Position numbers and translations under genes: made by a program. From positions 300,870 through 364,869 of the forward strand of contig CAXSBR010000001.1 of NCBI GenBank assembly GCA_964236495.1: a DNA stretch of 64,000 nucleotides, read 5' to 3'. Below, one piece after another: positions 32,735 to 41,122 of this stretch. The DNA comes from CAXSBR01 sp964236495 (GTDB lineage: Bacteria > Actinomycetota > Actinomycetes > Mycobacteriales > Jatrophihabitantaceae). The notes under the pieces were generated by a model. It made no database searches. It was not told the origin of the DNA and saw nothing but the letters and a program-made list of their open reading frames with translations. Each line of letters begins with the position of its first letter. Position 1 is the stretch's first letter.

Positions 32735-35641
32735 GTGCGCGCACTCCGGCTACGACGACCTTCACTGCGCACCATGCGGAGTCGGATTGTCGCCGCGTTC
32801 GTGGCGGTGGCCGTGCTGGTCATCGCCATCGCGGTTGTGCGATTCGTACAGCGGCCATCGTCTGTACGCACGACCGTCCAGACCGTCGCTGGTACCGCCG
32901 AGCCGGGCCAGGGGGCTGTCCAGCTCGACACCACGCTGTATTTGCCTGAGCACACTCCTGCGCCGGCGGTGCTGCTGTCGCAGGGTTTCGGCGGATCCAA
33001 GGACGGGTTAGCGGGGCAGGCACGGTCGCTGGCCCGGCACGGCTACGTGGTCCTCGCCTACACCGCCCGTGGTTTCGGCCGGTCCGGTGGCCGCATTCAT
33101 CTCGACGCTCCCGCCTTCGAAGTTGCCGACGCACGCAAGCTGATCGACTACCTCGCCACATTGACGACCGTCCAGAAAGACGGCCCAGGCGATCCGCGAG
33201 TAGGTGTGGCCGGCGGCTCCTACGGCGGTGCGCTGGCGTTGCTGACCGCCGGATACGACCAGCGGGTGGACGCCGTCGCCGCCGACATCACCTGGAACAA
33301 CCTCGCGCAGGCTCTGCTTCCCAACTACGCCCTCACCGGGTCGGGCGGCGGCGGGGTGTTCAAGCGGCTGTGGGCCGGTGTGCTGTTCGGCAGCGGCTCG
33401 GCGCAGCTGTCTTCGGGGTCGAGACCGGGGGCGGCTACTACTTCGCCGAGCGTTGATGCGTCGAGCCCATCCGGGTCCAGCGCACCCGTGTCCAGCCCAT
33501 CTGGGCCCAGCCCATCTGCGCCCAGCGCCGCAATCGCCGGTAGCGCGCAGTGCGGCCGATTCTCAGCCGCGCTGTGCCGCGCCTATTCGGCACTCGCTCA
33601 GGGCCGCAGTGCCGACGCCGCCACTACGAAACTGCTCGCCGACTCCAGCCCCGCCTCCGTCCTGAACCGGATCCATGCGCCGACCTTGCTCAGCCAGGGC
33701 GAGCAGGACTCGCTGTTCCCGCTGTCTGAAGCCGACGCCAACGCGCGCGGCATCGCCGCCCACGGCACGCCGGTGTCGGTGGTGTGGCGCCTGGGCGGCC
33801 ACGACACCGGAGACGGCACCGACGTGGCCGAAGCTGCAGCGCAGCGCTGGTTCGACGATGTCCTGCGTGCAGGTCGGGCTCCACAGACCTTCGACATGAC
33901 GCTGCGCGGAGCCGGCATCTCGGCGCAGAGCGGCCAGCGGGTGAGCCAGACGCTGCACGCGCGCGGTGGCTACCCGGGCGTACATGGTGGTGTCCGATCG
34001 ACAAGCACGGTGGCGCTCTCCGGTCCGACGCAGACGATCAACGCGCCCGCCGGAGGAACGCCGGCCGCGGTATCGAGCCTGCCGGGCCTGTCGTCGGTAC
34101 TCGATCTGGCCGGCAACGCGCTTGGTGCGCTCACCCGCACTCCTGGCCAGACGGCCCAGTTCGACTCCGCGCCGGTGCGCCAGCAGCGTCTCGTCGCCGG
34201 CGCCTCGACGGTGAATCTCTCGGTGACGGCCGTCAACGCTTCCGACGCAACCCTGTTCGTGGCCGCCCACGACGTCGCACCCGACGGCAGCGACACCTTG
34301 CCCGCGCAGCTCGTCACCGCGGTCCGGGTTTCGGGGCTGACGCCGAATCAGCCGCGCACGGTGCGGGTCCAGCTGCCCGCGGTGCTGTTCCGACTGGCTG
34401 CCGGGCACCGACTGCGGGTGACGGTGTCCAGCACCGACCAGGCCTATCTGCTGCCCAACGATCCGCGCTCCTACCGCATCGCGCTGTCCTCAACAGCCGG
34501 CCCCGGTGCCGGCGCTTTGCAGGTTCCGACGCTCGCGACGACGTCGGCGCGAGACACAACCCCGCTGATTTGGCTGGTACTCGGAATCCTCGCCGCGCTG
34601 GCCGCTGTCGCGGCAGCGACAGTGATGGGCGGGCGAGCATCGACCGACGAAGGAGGGAGGAGCGGAGCCCGTAGGAAGGACAGCGGGCGAGCATCGACCG
34701 ACGAAGGAGGGAGGAGCGGAGCCCGTAGGAAGGACAGCGGGCGAGCATCGACCGACGAAGGAGGGAGGAGCGGAGCCCGTAGAAGGGACAGCGGGCGAGC
34801 ATCGACCGACCGGCGTGCCGTCGAATCGATCTCTGGCGCGGACGAGGTACCGGTGGTCATCACCGACCTGGTCAAGGAGTACAGCGACGGCTTCCGCGCC
34901 GTCGACGGCGTGTCCTTCCGCGTGGAGCGCGGCCAGATCGTCGGCCTGCTCGGTCCGAACGGCGCGGGCAAGACGACGACGCTGCGGGTGCTGATGGGGC
35001 TGATCCAACCCACCACCGGTTCGGTCGCTGTCTTCGGTGAGACGATCCATCCCGGCTCGCCGGTGCTCGCGCGCGTCGGTGCCTTCATCGAGGGCCCCGG
35101 TTTGCTGCCGCACCTGTCCGGGCTGGACAACCTGCGCCTGTTCTGGGCGGCGTCGGGACGACCGGCGCAGGAGGCCCAGTTCGACACTGCGTTGGAGATC
35201 GCCGGGCTGGGATCGTCGATACAGCGGCGCGTCAAGACCTACAGCCAGGGCATGCGACAGCGCCTGGCGATCGCGCAGTCAATGCTCGGGCTGCCCGAGC
35301 TGCTGGTGCTCGACGAGCCGACCAACGGCCTCGATCCGCCCCAGATCGCCGAGATGCGCCAGGTGTTGCGCAGCTACGCCGCCACCGGACGCACGGTGGT
35401 GATCTCCTCGCATCTGCTGGCCGAGGTGGAGCAGACCTGCAGTCACGTTGTCGTGATGCATCGGGGGCGGCTGGTGGCGGCCGGGTCGGTGGTCGACGTC
35501 GCCGGGACCGGTTCGGTGGCGCTGGCCGTCGACGACCCGGCCGGCGCCCGCCGGGTTCTGGCCGCAGCCGGCATCCGGTCCGAAGAGGTACCCGGCCGCC
35601 GGGCGTTGGAAGACGTGTTCCTGGAACTGGTCGAGGACTGA
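32735..35641 (+). CDS. Fusion of alpha/beta-hydrolase and ABC ATPase
   Basis: Protein of 968 residues with two whole enzymes. Residues 1-40 include a TM anchor; 45-600 are a CocE/X-Pro-dipeptidyl-peptidase-like hydrolase (nucleophile Ser162 in GGSYGG, a beta-sandwich C-domain). A second TM helix spans 610-630. Residues about 633-690 are a charged linker of three 18-residue repeats (GRASTDEGGRSGARRKDS). An ABC2-type ATPase follows with Walker A GPNGAGKTTT near 740, signature YSQGMRQ near 836 and Walker B LLVLDEPTNGLD. The hydrolase faces outside and the ATPase inside. GTG 32735 follows TAGGCT by 7 nt (leaderless). The permease gene overlaps its stop. Confidence 0.88.
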   Translation: MRALRLRRPSLRTMRSRIVAAFVAVAVLVIAIAVVRFVQRPSSVRTTVQTVAGTAEPGQGAVQLDTTLYLPEHTPAPAVLLSQGFGGSKDGLAGQARSLARHGYVVLAYTARGFGRSGGRIHLDAPAFEVADARKLIDYLATLTTVQKDGPGDPRVGVAGGSYGGALALLTAGYDQRVDAVAADITWNNLAQALLPNYALTGSGGGGVFKRLWAGVLFGSGSAQLSSGSRPGAATTSPSVDASSPSGSSAPVSSPSGPSPSAPSAAIAGSAQCGRFSAALCRAYSALAQGRSADAATTKLLADSSPASVLNRIHAPTLLSQGEQDSLFPLSEADANARGIAAHGTPVSVVWRLGGHDTGDGTDVAEAAAQRWFDDVLRAGRAPQTFDMTLRGAGISAQSGQRVSQTLHARGGYPGVHGGVRSTSTVALSGPTQTINAPAGGTPAAVSSLPGLSSVLDLAGNALGALTRTPGQTAQFDSAPVRQQRLVAGASTVNLSVTAVNASDATLFVAAHDVAPDGSDTLPAQLVTAVRVSGLTPNQPRTVRVQLPAVLFRLAAGHRLRVTVSSTDQAYLLPNDPRSYRIALSSTAGPGAGALQVPTLATTSARDTTPLIWLVLGILAALAAVAAATVMGGRASTDEGGRSGARRKDSGRASTDEGGRSGARRKDSGRASTDEGGRSGARRRDSGRASTDRRAVESISGADEVPVVITDLVKEYSDGFRAVDGVSFRVERGQIVGLLGPNGAGKTTTLRVLMGLIQPTTGSVAVFGETIHPGSPVLARVGAFIEGPGLLPHLSGLDNLRLFWAASGRPAQEAQFDTALEIAGLGSSIQRRVKTYSQGMRQRLAIAQSMLGLPELLVLDEPTNGLDPPQIAEMRQVLRSYAATGRTVVISSHLLAEVEQTCSHVVVMHRGRLVAAGSVVDVAGTGSVALAVDDPAGARRVLAAAGIRSEEVPGRRALEDVFLELVED
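34631..34810 (+). repeat. 54-bp tandem repeat forming the fusion linker
   Basis: Units at 34631-34684, 34685-34738 and 34739-34792, then 18 bases of a fourth. The first two are identical and the third differs by a few bases. Each unit is 18 codons. The unit closely resembles the single intergenic copy at 54201-54247 (GAGCATCGA-CGACGAAGGAG and AGGAGCGGAGC shared), so a dispersed repeat seems to have become coding here. Confidence 0.9.
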
Positions 35642-36576
35642 TGACCCAACCGCATCCCGACGCGCCCACCCGCCGTGGCGATCACGAACGGCTGATCGCT
35701 CAGTCACTGGCCGACGCCGCCTCGGCCAGCACCCGCGGCTACCGCGCGAACCGGACGCTGTCTCTGCGGGTCGAGACGATGCGCCAGCTGCGCCGTCGGC
35801 GCACCCAGATCGTCGGCCTGCTGGTGCTGGTGCTGCCCATCCTGATCGGCCTGGCGTTCAAGGTCGGCGGTTCCGGGTCGTCATCGTCGAGCAACAATCC
35901 CAACAACACCGCGCTGGTGGGCCTGGCCACCACGGGCGCGGCCAACTTCGCCCTGTTCACCGAGTTCGCCGTCGTCGGGTTCCTGCTCGTCGTCATCGTC
36001 GCGCTGTTCTGCGGCGACACGGTGGCCAGCGAGGCCAGCTGGTCGTCGCTGCGCTACCTGCTGGCAATGCCGGTGCCCCGCGGTCGGCTGCTGCGCCAGA
36101 AGCTCACCGTCGCGCTCGGCTTCACGGTCGCGGTGAACGTCCTGCTGCCCTTCTGGGCATATCTGGTAGGTGGGGCGTTCTTCGGGTGGGCGCCGGCGCG
36201 CTCGCCGGTGTCGGGGGAGTTCGGCAACAGCGAGGCGCTGTACCGGTTGGCGATCGTCGTGATCTACGCGATCGGGCAGATGTTGACGGTGGCGGCGCTG
36301 GCGTTCCTGCTCAGCGTCGTCACCGACGCTCCGCTCGGTGCCGTGGGCGGCGCGACGTTCCTTGTGGTGATCAGCAACATCCTCGACTCGATCACCGCGC
36401 TGGACCCTTACCGCCGCTTCCTGCCCACGCACTTCCAGTACTCGTGGCTCGACGCGCTCGGGCCCGATGTCGTCTGGTCGGACATGATCCGCGGCACGGG
36501 CTTGAGCCTGATCTACACCAGCGCGCTGCTGCTCTACGCGTGGCGCCGATTCCTGGTCAAAGACATCACCAGTTAG
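35641..36576 (+). CDS. ABC-2 type permease
   Basis: Membrane component of 311 residues with six helices, beginning after a basic cytoplasmic segment (MRQLRRRRTQIVGLLVLVLP). SWSSLRYLLAMPVPRGRLL is the coupling-type loop that contacts the ATPase in ABC-2 exporters. Its ATG shares a base with the stop of the fusion gene (TGATG), so ATPase and permease are made together. Along with the ATPase domain it forms an exporter. The fused extracytoplasmic hydrolase would act on the exported compound, an inference. Confidence 0.88.
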   Translation: MTQPHPDAPTRRGDHERLIAQSLADAASASTRGYRANRTLSLRVETMRQLRRRRTQIVGLLVLVLPILIGLAFKVGGSGSSSSSNNPNNTALVGLATTGAANFALFTEFAVVGFLLVVIVALFCGDTVASEASWSSLRYLLAMPVPRGRLLRQKLTVALGFTVAVNVLLPFWAYLVGGAFFGWAPARSPVSGEFGNSEALYRLAIVVIYAIGQMLTVAALAFLLSVVTDAPLGAVGGATFLVVISNILDSITALDPYRRFLPTHFQYSWLDALGPDVVWSDMIRGTGLSLIYTSALLLYAWRRFLVKDITS

Positions 36577-36860
36577 CTGGCCTCGCCGCGCAGCACCGGT
36601 GTGGGCGGCACGGGTCGGCGGGGTTCCCGCACACCACCGGGCGGAGCATCGACGAGCCAGACCGTCACGACGTCCCACCGGTGCAGAACGGCGCCTGCCG
36701 ACGGTCGCTGGGCCTCGACTACGCCGTCGGTAAGCGGCTCCGGGCTGTCCGGTTCAGGCCCGCACAGCACTATTCCGCGGTCGTGACCTGCCAACCAGGC
36801 ATTGAGCGCCTGCATACCCCGAAAGTCGGGGACCTCGATCAGTTCGTCGTTGCGTTCCAT
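36573..36860 (-). CDS. PASTA-like domain protein
   Basis: Small protein of 95 residues. ELIEVPDFRGMQALNAWLAG opens like a PASTA domain (V-P-x-(F/L)-x-G-x-x), and PSAGAVLHRWDVVTVWLVD closes it. No signal peptide or TM helix, so it may be cytosolic or a degraded regulator. Its stop overlaps the permease stop by four bases on the opposite strand (convergent). Function not assigned. Confidence 0.7.
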   Translation of the reverse strand: MERNDELIEVPDFRGMQALNAWLAGHDRGIVLCGPEPDSPEPLTDGVVEAQRPSAGAVLHRWDVVTVWLVDAPPGGVREPRRPVPPTPVLRGEAS

Positions 36861-37909
36861 CCTTCGTCACCCGGGAACACTGTAGGCCGCCTGCGCCGAA
36901 GTCGCCGCCTGCGCTGTCTCCTGATTGTTGATCCCGGTCGCAGCGTCGCTGCACGTCGCGCCTGCACCACCGTTGTGACGCAATCAATCGCGCTGACGAC
37001 CTCGGCGCCGACCAACTCACCGGGGCGATGCGCCGGGTAGGTCGCCTGGCGGACTGAGTAAGTCGGAGCAACCAGGCATCGCCGGTCGGATCGGTATCCC
37101 TCTCGACGGATCTCGCCTGCGCATCGTCGACGTCGGCGCGCTGACATGCGCGCGGCGCGTACGTCGGCTGTCGAAAGCCAGGGCCCGGGACGTCATGACG
37201 CCGGAGTCAGGCCCTCAAAAGCTCTGCGCTGCGCGTAACGGTGACTTGCATGTCGTCCGGCGTCGTGCCCGCTAGGTGCGGCTGGTCCGCCGCCCTCTGA
37301 GCCGGCGAGCTTCGGCCTCGTTCCGGCAAGCTCGGTCGTCCCGCCGCGCCAACGTTGCTGGCCGTACTGCCGGTTCTTCGGCCCACACCGGCGATTGGAG
37401 CAGCAAAGGCCCCCGACGAGCTGAGCTTCGCTGCGCCAACTGCCGCCTTCGGGCCGCCTGGCGCAAGGACGAACAGCAAGGCCGGGCAACAACCAAGCCA
37501 TATCCCGTTCGTTAACCGCCCAGCCCACTTTGTTTGCCCACTTTGTTTCGCCGGTACCGATCCACGTCGCACTCGAAAGCCAGTGCGGCCGCCGCTCGCG
37601 ACGTCAGCGCCAGATCGACCAATTCATTCGCCACATGGCGCTGCAACCCACCGGGCTCCTCGACAGAGATTTAGGAACCCATCGTTTCCGCTACTGCACC
37701 AGACATCGCCAGTCGACGCCAACGGCTTGCCGACCCTGGACTGCCCTTCGGCACATAGTGCGTGTGCCCGGGCGGTCAATCCGAAGCCACCCATTGACCC
37801 AATGTCGGATCGGCCGCGCAGGAACGCTGCTCTGAGCAGGGCTGAAGCCGTCCAAACCGCTGCTCGACACCCGCGTCGAACCGATACGGGCGGCGGGCAG
37901 TATGGAGCC
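36861..37909. other. Gene-poor gap of about 1.05 kb
   Basis: No frame in this stretch shows a recognisable family, a good RBS and actinobacterial codon use together. Long frames on both strands are low-complexity. A 13-bp tandem repeat (GCCCACTTTGTTT twice) lies near 37525-37550. The right end holds the promoter of the SDR gene, with CAGTAT 6 nt before its ATG. It could hide a non-coding RNA or a decayed gene, but nothing is demonstrable. Confidence 0.4.
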
Positions 37910-38695
37910 ATGACCACTCCCGCCACCTCCCTGGAATCCCCGCTGCAGAGCACGGTCGCCGTCGTCACCGGCGCCTCCAGCGGCATCGGTGAGGCAACCG
38001 CCCTCGCCCTGGCCGCGCAGGGCGCCACCGTCGCCCTCGTCGCCCGTCGGGAGGACCGGCTGCAGAGCTTGTCTGCCCGCATCGGCGAGGTCGGCGGACG
38101 ATCGCTGGTGATCGCCGCCGACATCACCCAAGCCGACGACGCGACGGCGGCAATCGAGCAGACCGTCGCCGAGTTCGGCCGGCTGGACATCCTGATCAAC
38201 AACGCCGGCGTGATGCTGCTCGGTCCGGCCGCGGACGCGCCGGTGGCCGAGTGGGAGCAGATGATCGACATCAACCTCACCGGACTGCTCTACTGCACAA
38301 AGGCCGCACTGCCGCACCTGCTCGACGCAGCCGAAAGATCCGAGCGCGGCGTGGCGGACGTGGTCAACATGAGCTCGGTCGCCGGGCGGGTGGCCCGCGT
38401 CGGCTCCGGGGTCTACAACGCCACCAAGCACGGCGTCGGCGCGTTCAGCGAGTCGCTGCGCCAGGAGGTGACGCAACGCCACGTCCGCGTCGGACTGGTG
38501 GAGCCAGGCGCCACCGAAAGCGAGCTGGCCTCGCATAACCGGCCCGAGGTGCTCGAAGGCATGCAGCAGCGTTTCGCCGACATGGAGCGGCTACAGGCCG
38601 ACGACATCGCCGAGGCCGTCGTCTACATGGTCACCCGCCCGCGCCGTGCCGCGGTCAACGAAATCTTGATCCGGCCCACTGAACAGGCGCAGTAG
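37910..38695 (+). CDS. SDR family NADP-dependent oxidoreductase
   Basis: Classical short-chain dehydrogenase of 261 residues, YdfG-like. VAVVTGASSGIGEATALAL binds the cofactor and RREDR favours NADP(H). NNAG, Ser in VVNMSSVAG, Tyr and Lys in VYNATKHGVGAF form the complete catalytic tetrad. ATG 37910 follows CAGTAT by 6 nt. Substrate unknown; family members oxidise 3-hydroxy acids or alcohols. It stands alone, followed by a VapBC locus. Confidence 0.92.
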   Translation: MTTPATSLESPLQSTVAVVTGASSGIGEATALALAAQGATVALVARREDRLQSLSARIGEVGGRSLVIAADITQADDATAAIEQTVAEFGRLDILINNAGVMLLGPAADAPVAEWEQMIDINLTGLLYCTKAALPHLLDAAERSERGVADVVNMSSVAGRVARVGSGVYNATKHGVGAFSESLRQEVTQRHVRVGLVEPGATESELASHNRPEVLEGMQQRFADMERLQADDIAEAVVYMVTRPRRAAVNEILIRPTEQAQ

Positions 38696-38715
38696 TGGGT
38701 GCACTCTGCACCCAC
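38695..38715. promoter_or_regulatory. 21-bp perfect palindrome before VapBC
   Basis: Nine-base arms GTGGGTGCA (38695-38703) and TGCACCCAC (38707-38715) around CTC. It lies right after the SDR stop and 7 bp before TAGCTT (38722-38727), the -10 box 6 nt ahead of the antitoxin ATG. Position and symmetry fit an operator bound by the RHH antitoxin. It might also stop SDR transcription, since an RNA hairpin would form. Confidence 0.65.
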
Positions 38716-38733
38716 CTGAAGTAGCTTGATGAC

Positions 38734-38976
38734 ATGTCGAAGGTCATCCATATCCGCGACGTACCCGACGACGTCCATTCTGTCCTCGTCGACAGCGCCG
38801 CCGCCCAGGGATTGTCGTTGACGAAGCTGGTCTTGCGCGAGCTGGAGCAGGTGGCACGACGCGATGCGGTGGTCGAAATGAACCGCCAGATCGTTCGTTC
38901 CACCCAGGCGTCGACACGAGGTCGGGCGGACCGCACGACCATCCTCGAAGCCCTGCAGGAGGGCCGCGGGGAGTGA
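38734..38976 (+). CDS. Ribbon-helix-helix antitoxin (VapB/FitA type)
   Basis: Antitoxin of 80 residues. KVIHIRDVPDDVHSVLVDSAAAQGLSLTKLVL is the RHH DNA-binding fold of FitA-like antitoxins. The basic C-terminus would neutralise the toxin. ATG 38734 follows TAGCTT by 6 nt without an RBS. The stop overlaps the toxin start (GTGA). A 21-bp palindrome sits upstream for autorepression. Confidence 0.88.
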   Translation: MSKVIHIRDVPDDVHSVLVDSAAAQGLSLTKLVLRELEQVARRDAVVEMNRQIVRSTQASTRGRADRTTILEALQEGRGE

Positions 38977-39350
38977 TCGTTCTCGACGCCGGCGTCATCG
39001 TCGAACTCGTCGCGAACGACCTCGATCCCGACCGGCTCGGCGAGCAGGAGTGGGCAGCTCCGCACTTACTCGACAGCGAGGTGCTCAACGTCCTACGTCG
39101 ACTTGTGCTCCGCGGTGCCCTCACCGAGAAGCAGGGCAGTTCCGCGCTCACCGGCTTCGGCCGGCTGATCGTTCGCCGTTTTCCTGCTGACGGGCTGCGC
39201 AACAGGATGTGGGAGCTTCGGCACAACCTGAGCGCCTACGACGCCACCTACGTTGCGCTGGCAGAGCTGACGGAGGCAACGGCCCTGGTCACCACCGACG
39301 CACGGCTGGCAGCGGCGCCGGGCATTCGGTGCGCCGTCACGGTGCTGTGA
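38973..39350 (+). CDS. PIN-domain toxin VapC
   Basis: PIN ribonuclease of 125 residues. Metal ligands: Asp5 (IVLDAGVIVE), Glu36 (LLDSEVLNV), Asp90 (SAYDATYVA) and Asp109 (VTTDARL). All are intact. It is the toxin of the RHH antitoxin upstream, with which it is translationally coupled. It is not closely similar to the VapC at 3171, whose partner is Phd-like, so the two loci are independent acquisitions. Confidence 0.9.
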   Translation: MIVLDAGVIVELVANDLDPDRLGEQEWAAPHLLDSEVLNVLRRLVLRGALTEKQGSSALTGFGRLIVRRFPADGLRNRMWELRHNLSAYDATYVALAELTEATALVTTDARLAAAPGIRCAVTVL

Positions 39351-39384
39351 GACCGTCGTCGCCCGTGGGTCGTTGTCGTCGCTC

Positions 39385-40989
39385 GTGAGCGTTCCGAGTT
39401 CGGCTAAAGGTGGGGGCATAAAACCGGCGCTCCGGTCAGCGGCGCGGTCGTACCTATCGGTGCGCGAGATCGCGGGCTGGTCGGGACCCCGTGCCGGCCT
39501 CGCCGCGGCACTCGACGGTGCGCACGGCACCGTCCTGACCGGTCACTGGGCCGGCGGTGGCGCACTGGTGCTGGCCGACCCGATCCGCATCGTGCTGGAC
39601 GCAGTGGATCCGTTCGAGGTGCTCGACGATCTGCCGGTCGTGCCCGTCGACTCGTCGCATCCGGGCGCCGTGGGCGGCGGCTGGTTCGGCTACCTGGGCT
39701 TTGAAGCCGGCGCCGCTGATGAGGACCTGCGCACGCGGCGGCAACACCAACGGCGCGCCGGCGCGGACGTCGCGACCTCCTACTGGGCGCTTCATCCGAA
39801 TCTGGTTCGCTACGAGTCGGCCCACGGGCGCTGGTACGACGAGGCACTCGTCGGCCTGGTCGACGAGGAGGAGCTCGAGCGGCGCCGTCGATCGCTCGTT
39901 GCCCGCGTGCAGGCGGCGGCACCGGCGCACCGGCCGCCTTCGGGGCCGGCGCCTTCTGGGTCAGTGCCTTCTGTGCCGACGATTCGCGAGCCGACACCTT
40001 CTCAGCCGACGCCATGCGAGCCGGCGATCCTGGGGCCACTGCGCTCGAGCACGTCGCAGGCCGACCACCTGGCCGCGGTGAAGGCGGCGCAGGAGCACAT
40101 CGCCGCCGGCGACATCTACCAGGTGAACCTCTGCCTCGACCTCGTCGCCTCCTTCACCGGCAGCGCGAGCGCGGCATTCGACGTCCTGACCACCGAGGTC
40201 GAGCCGCGGTACGGCTGCTTCCTCAGTGGCGCCTATGCCGTCGGCCCGAGCGGAGCAGGCACAGGTGAATCGACGACGGAAGCCGGCGCAGGACCGGCCG
40301 CACTGGTCAGCGCCTCGCCCGAGCTGTTCCTGCGCCGGCGGGGCCGCGACGTCACCTCGGCACCGATCAAAGGCACCCGGCCCAGACCGGAAGGCGAGCC
40401 GGCCGCAGCCATCGAAGCGAGCCGGCTGCAAAATTCTGCAAAGGACCGCGCCGAGAACGTCATGATCACCGATCTGGTCCGCAACGACCTGTCCCGGGTG
40501 GCCGAGGTCGGTTCGGTGCAGGTCGCGGGGCTGCTGCGGTTGGAGCCGCATCCGGGCGTCTGGCATCTGGTCAGCGAGGTTCGCGCCCAGTTGTCGCCCG
40601 ACATCTCCGACGCAGATCTGCTGCGGGCGACCTTTCCACCGGGCTCGGTCACCGGTGCACCCAAGATCCGGGCGCTGGAGATCATCGCGCAGGTGGAGCT
40701 TCAGCGCCGGGGCGTCTACACCGGCGCGATCGGCTACGTCAGCCCGGTGGCGGGGTTGGAGTTGAGTGTCGCGATCCGCACGGTCGTCGTCGCCGGTGGC
40801 GAGGCGGTGCTGGGAGTCGGTGGCGGGATTACGGCAGACTCGCGGCCGCAGGAAGAGTGGTGGGAGTGCTTCGACAAGGCCCGCGCCATTGCCGCGGCGC
40901 TGGGTAGCACCATCGATGTCGCCGGCGCCGCGCGTCCGGATGCCGCCGGCGTGCCGACGGTGGCCCCGCACGGTGCAACAAGGCCATGA
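39385..40989 (+). CDS. pabB: Aminodeoxychorismate synthase component I
   Basis: Chorismate-using enzyme of 534 residues that makes 4-amino-4-deoxychorismate for folate. The C-terminal catalytic half has AAGDIYQVNLCLDL, APIKGTRPRPEG, DLVRNDLSRV, GSVTGAPKIRALEII and GGGITADSRPQEEWWE, all family blocks with the magnesium-binding Glu. The N-terminal part is the anthranilate-synthase-like cap. Two low-complexity insertions (a Pro/Ser-rich loop near 190-215 and GAGTGESTTEAGAG near 290) lengthen it. GTG 39385 is a plausible start; a TTG at 39373 is possible. Its amidotransferase partner is not in the window. Confidence 0.9.
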   Translation: MSVPSSAKGGGIKPALRSAARSYLSVREIAGWSGPRAGLAAALDGAHGTVLTGHWAGGGALVLADPIRIVLDAVDPFEVLDDLPVVPVDSSHPGAVGGGWFGYLGFEAGAADEDLRTRRQHQRRAGADVATSYWALHPNLVRYESAHGRWYDEALVGLVDEEELERRRRSLVARVQAAAPAHRPPSGPAPSGSVPSVPTIREPTPSQPTPCEPAILGPLRSSTSQADHLAAVKAAQEHIAAGDIYQVNLCLDLVASFTGSASAAFDVLTTEVEPRYGCFLSGAYAVGPSGAGTGESTTEAGAGPAALVSASPELFLRRRGRDVTSAPIKGTRPRPEGEPAAAIEASRLQNSAKDRAENVMITDLVRNDLSRVAEVGSVQVAGLLRLEPHPGVWHLVSEVRAQLSPDISDADLLRATFPPGSVTGAPKIRALEIIAQVELQRRGVYTGAIGYVSPVAGLELSVAIRTVVVAGGEAVLGVGGGITADSRPQEEWWECFDKARAIAAALGSTIDVAGAARPDAAGVPTVAPHGATRP

Positions 40990-41122
40990 TTACGACACGC
41001 GCACGACATCATCGCGCGAACGCGGAACGGGACAACGGCTTCATGGACACCGAGGTTCAGCGCACCGGCGGGGCATCGACAGGCCCGACCGGATCTGCGT
41101 GCCGCCCGGGTGCCGGGCGCCG

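Noticed and set aside
34631..34810. 54-bp repeats considered as a CRISPR array
   Set aside because: Units are directly adjacent without spacers and are translated in frame as a linker.
37207..37572. 121-residue minus-strand frame in the 37-kb gap
   Set aside because: Low-complexity Ala/Gly/Arg composition, no RBS, and overlapping frames look equally open.
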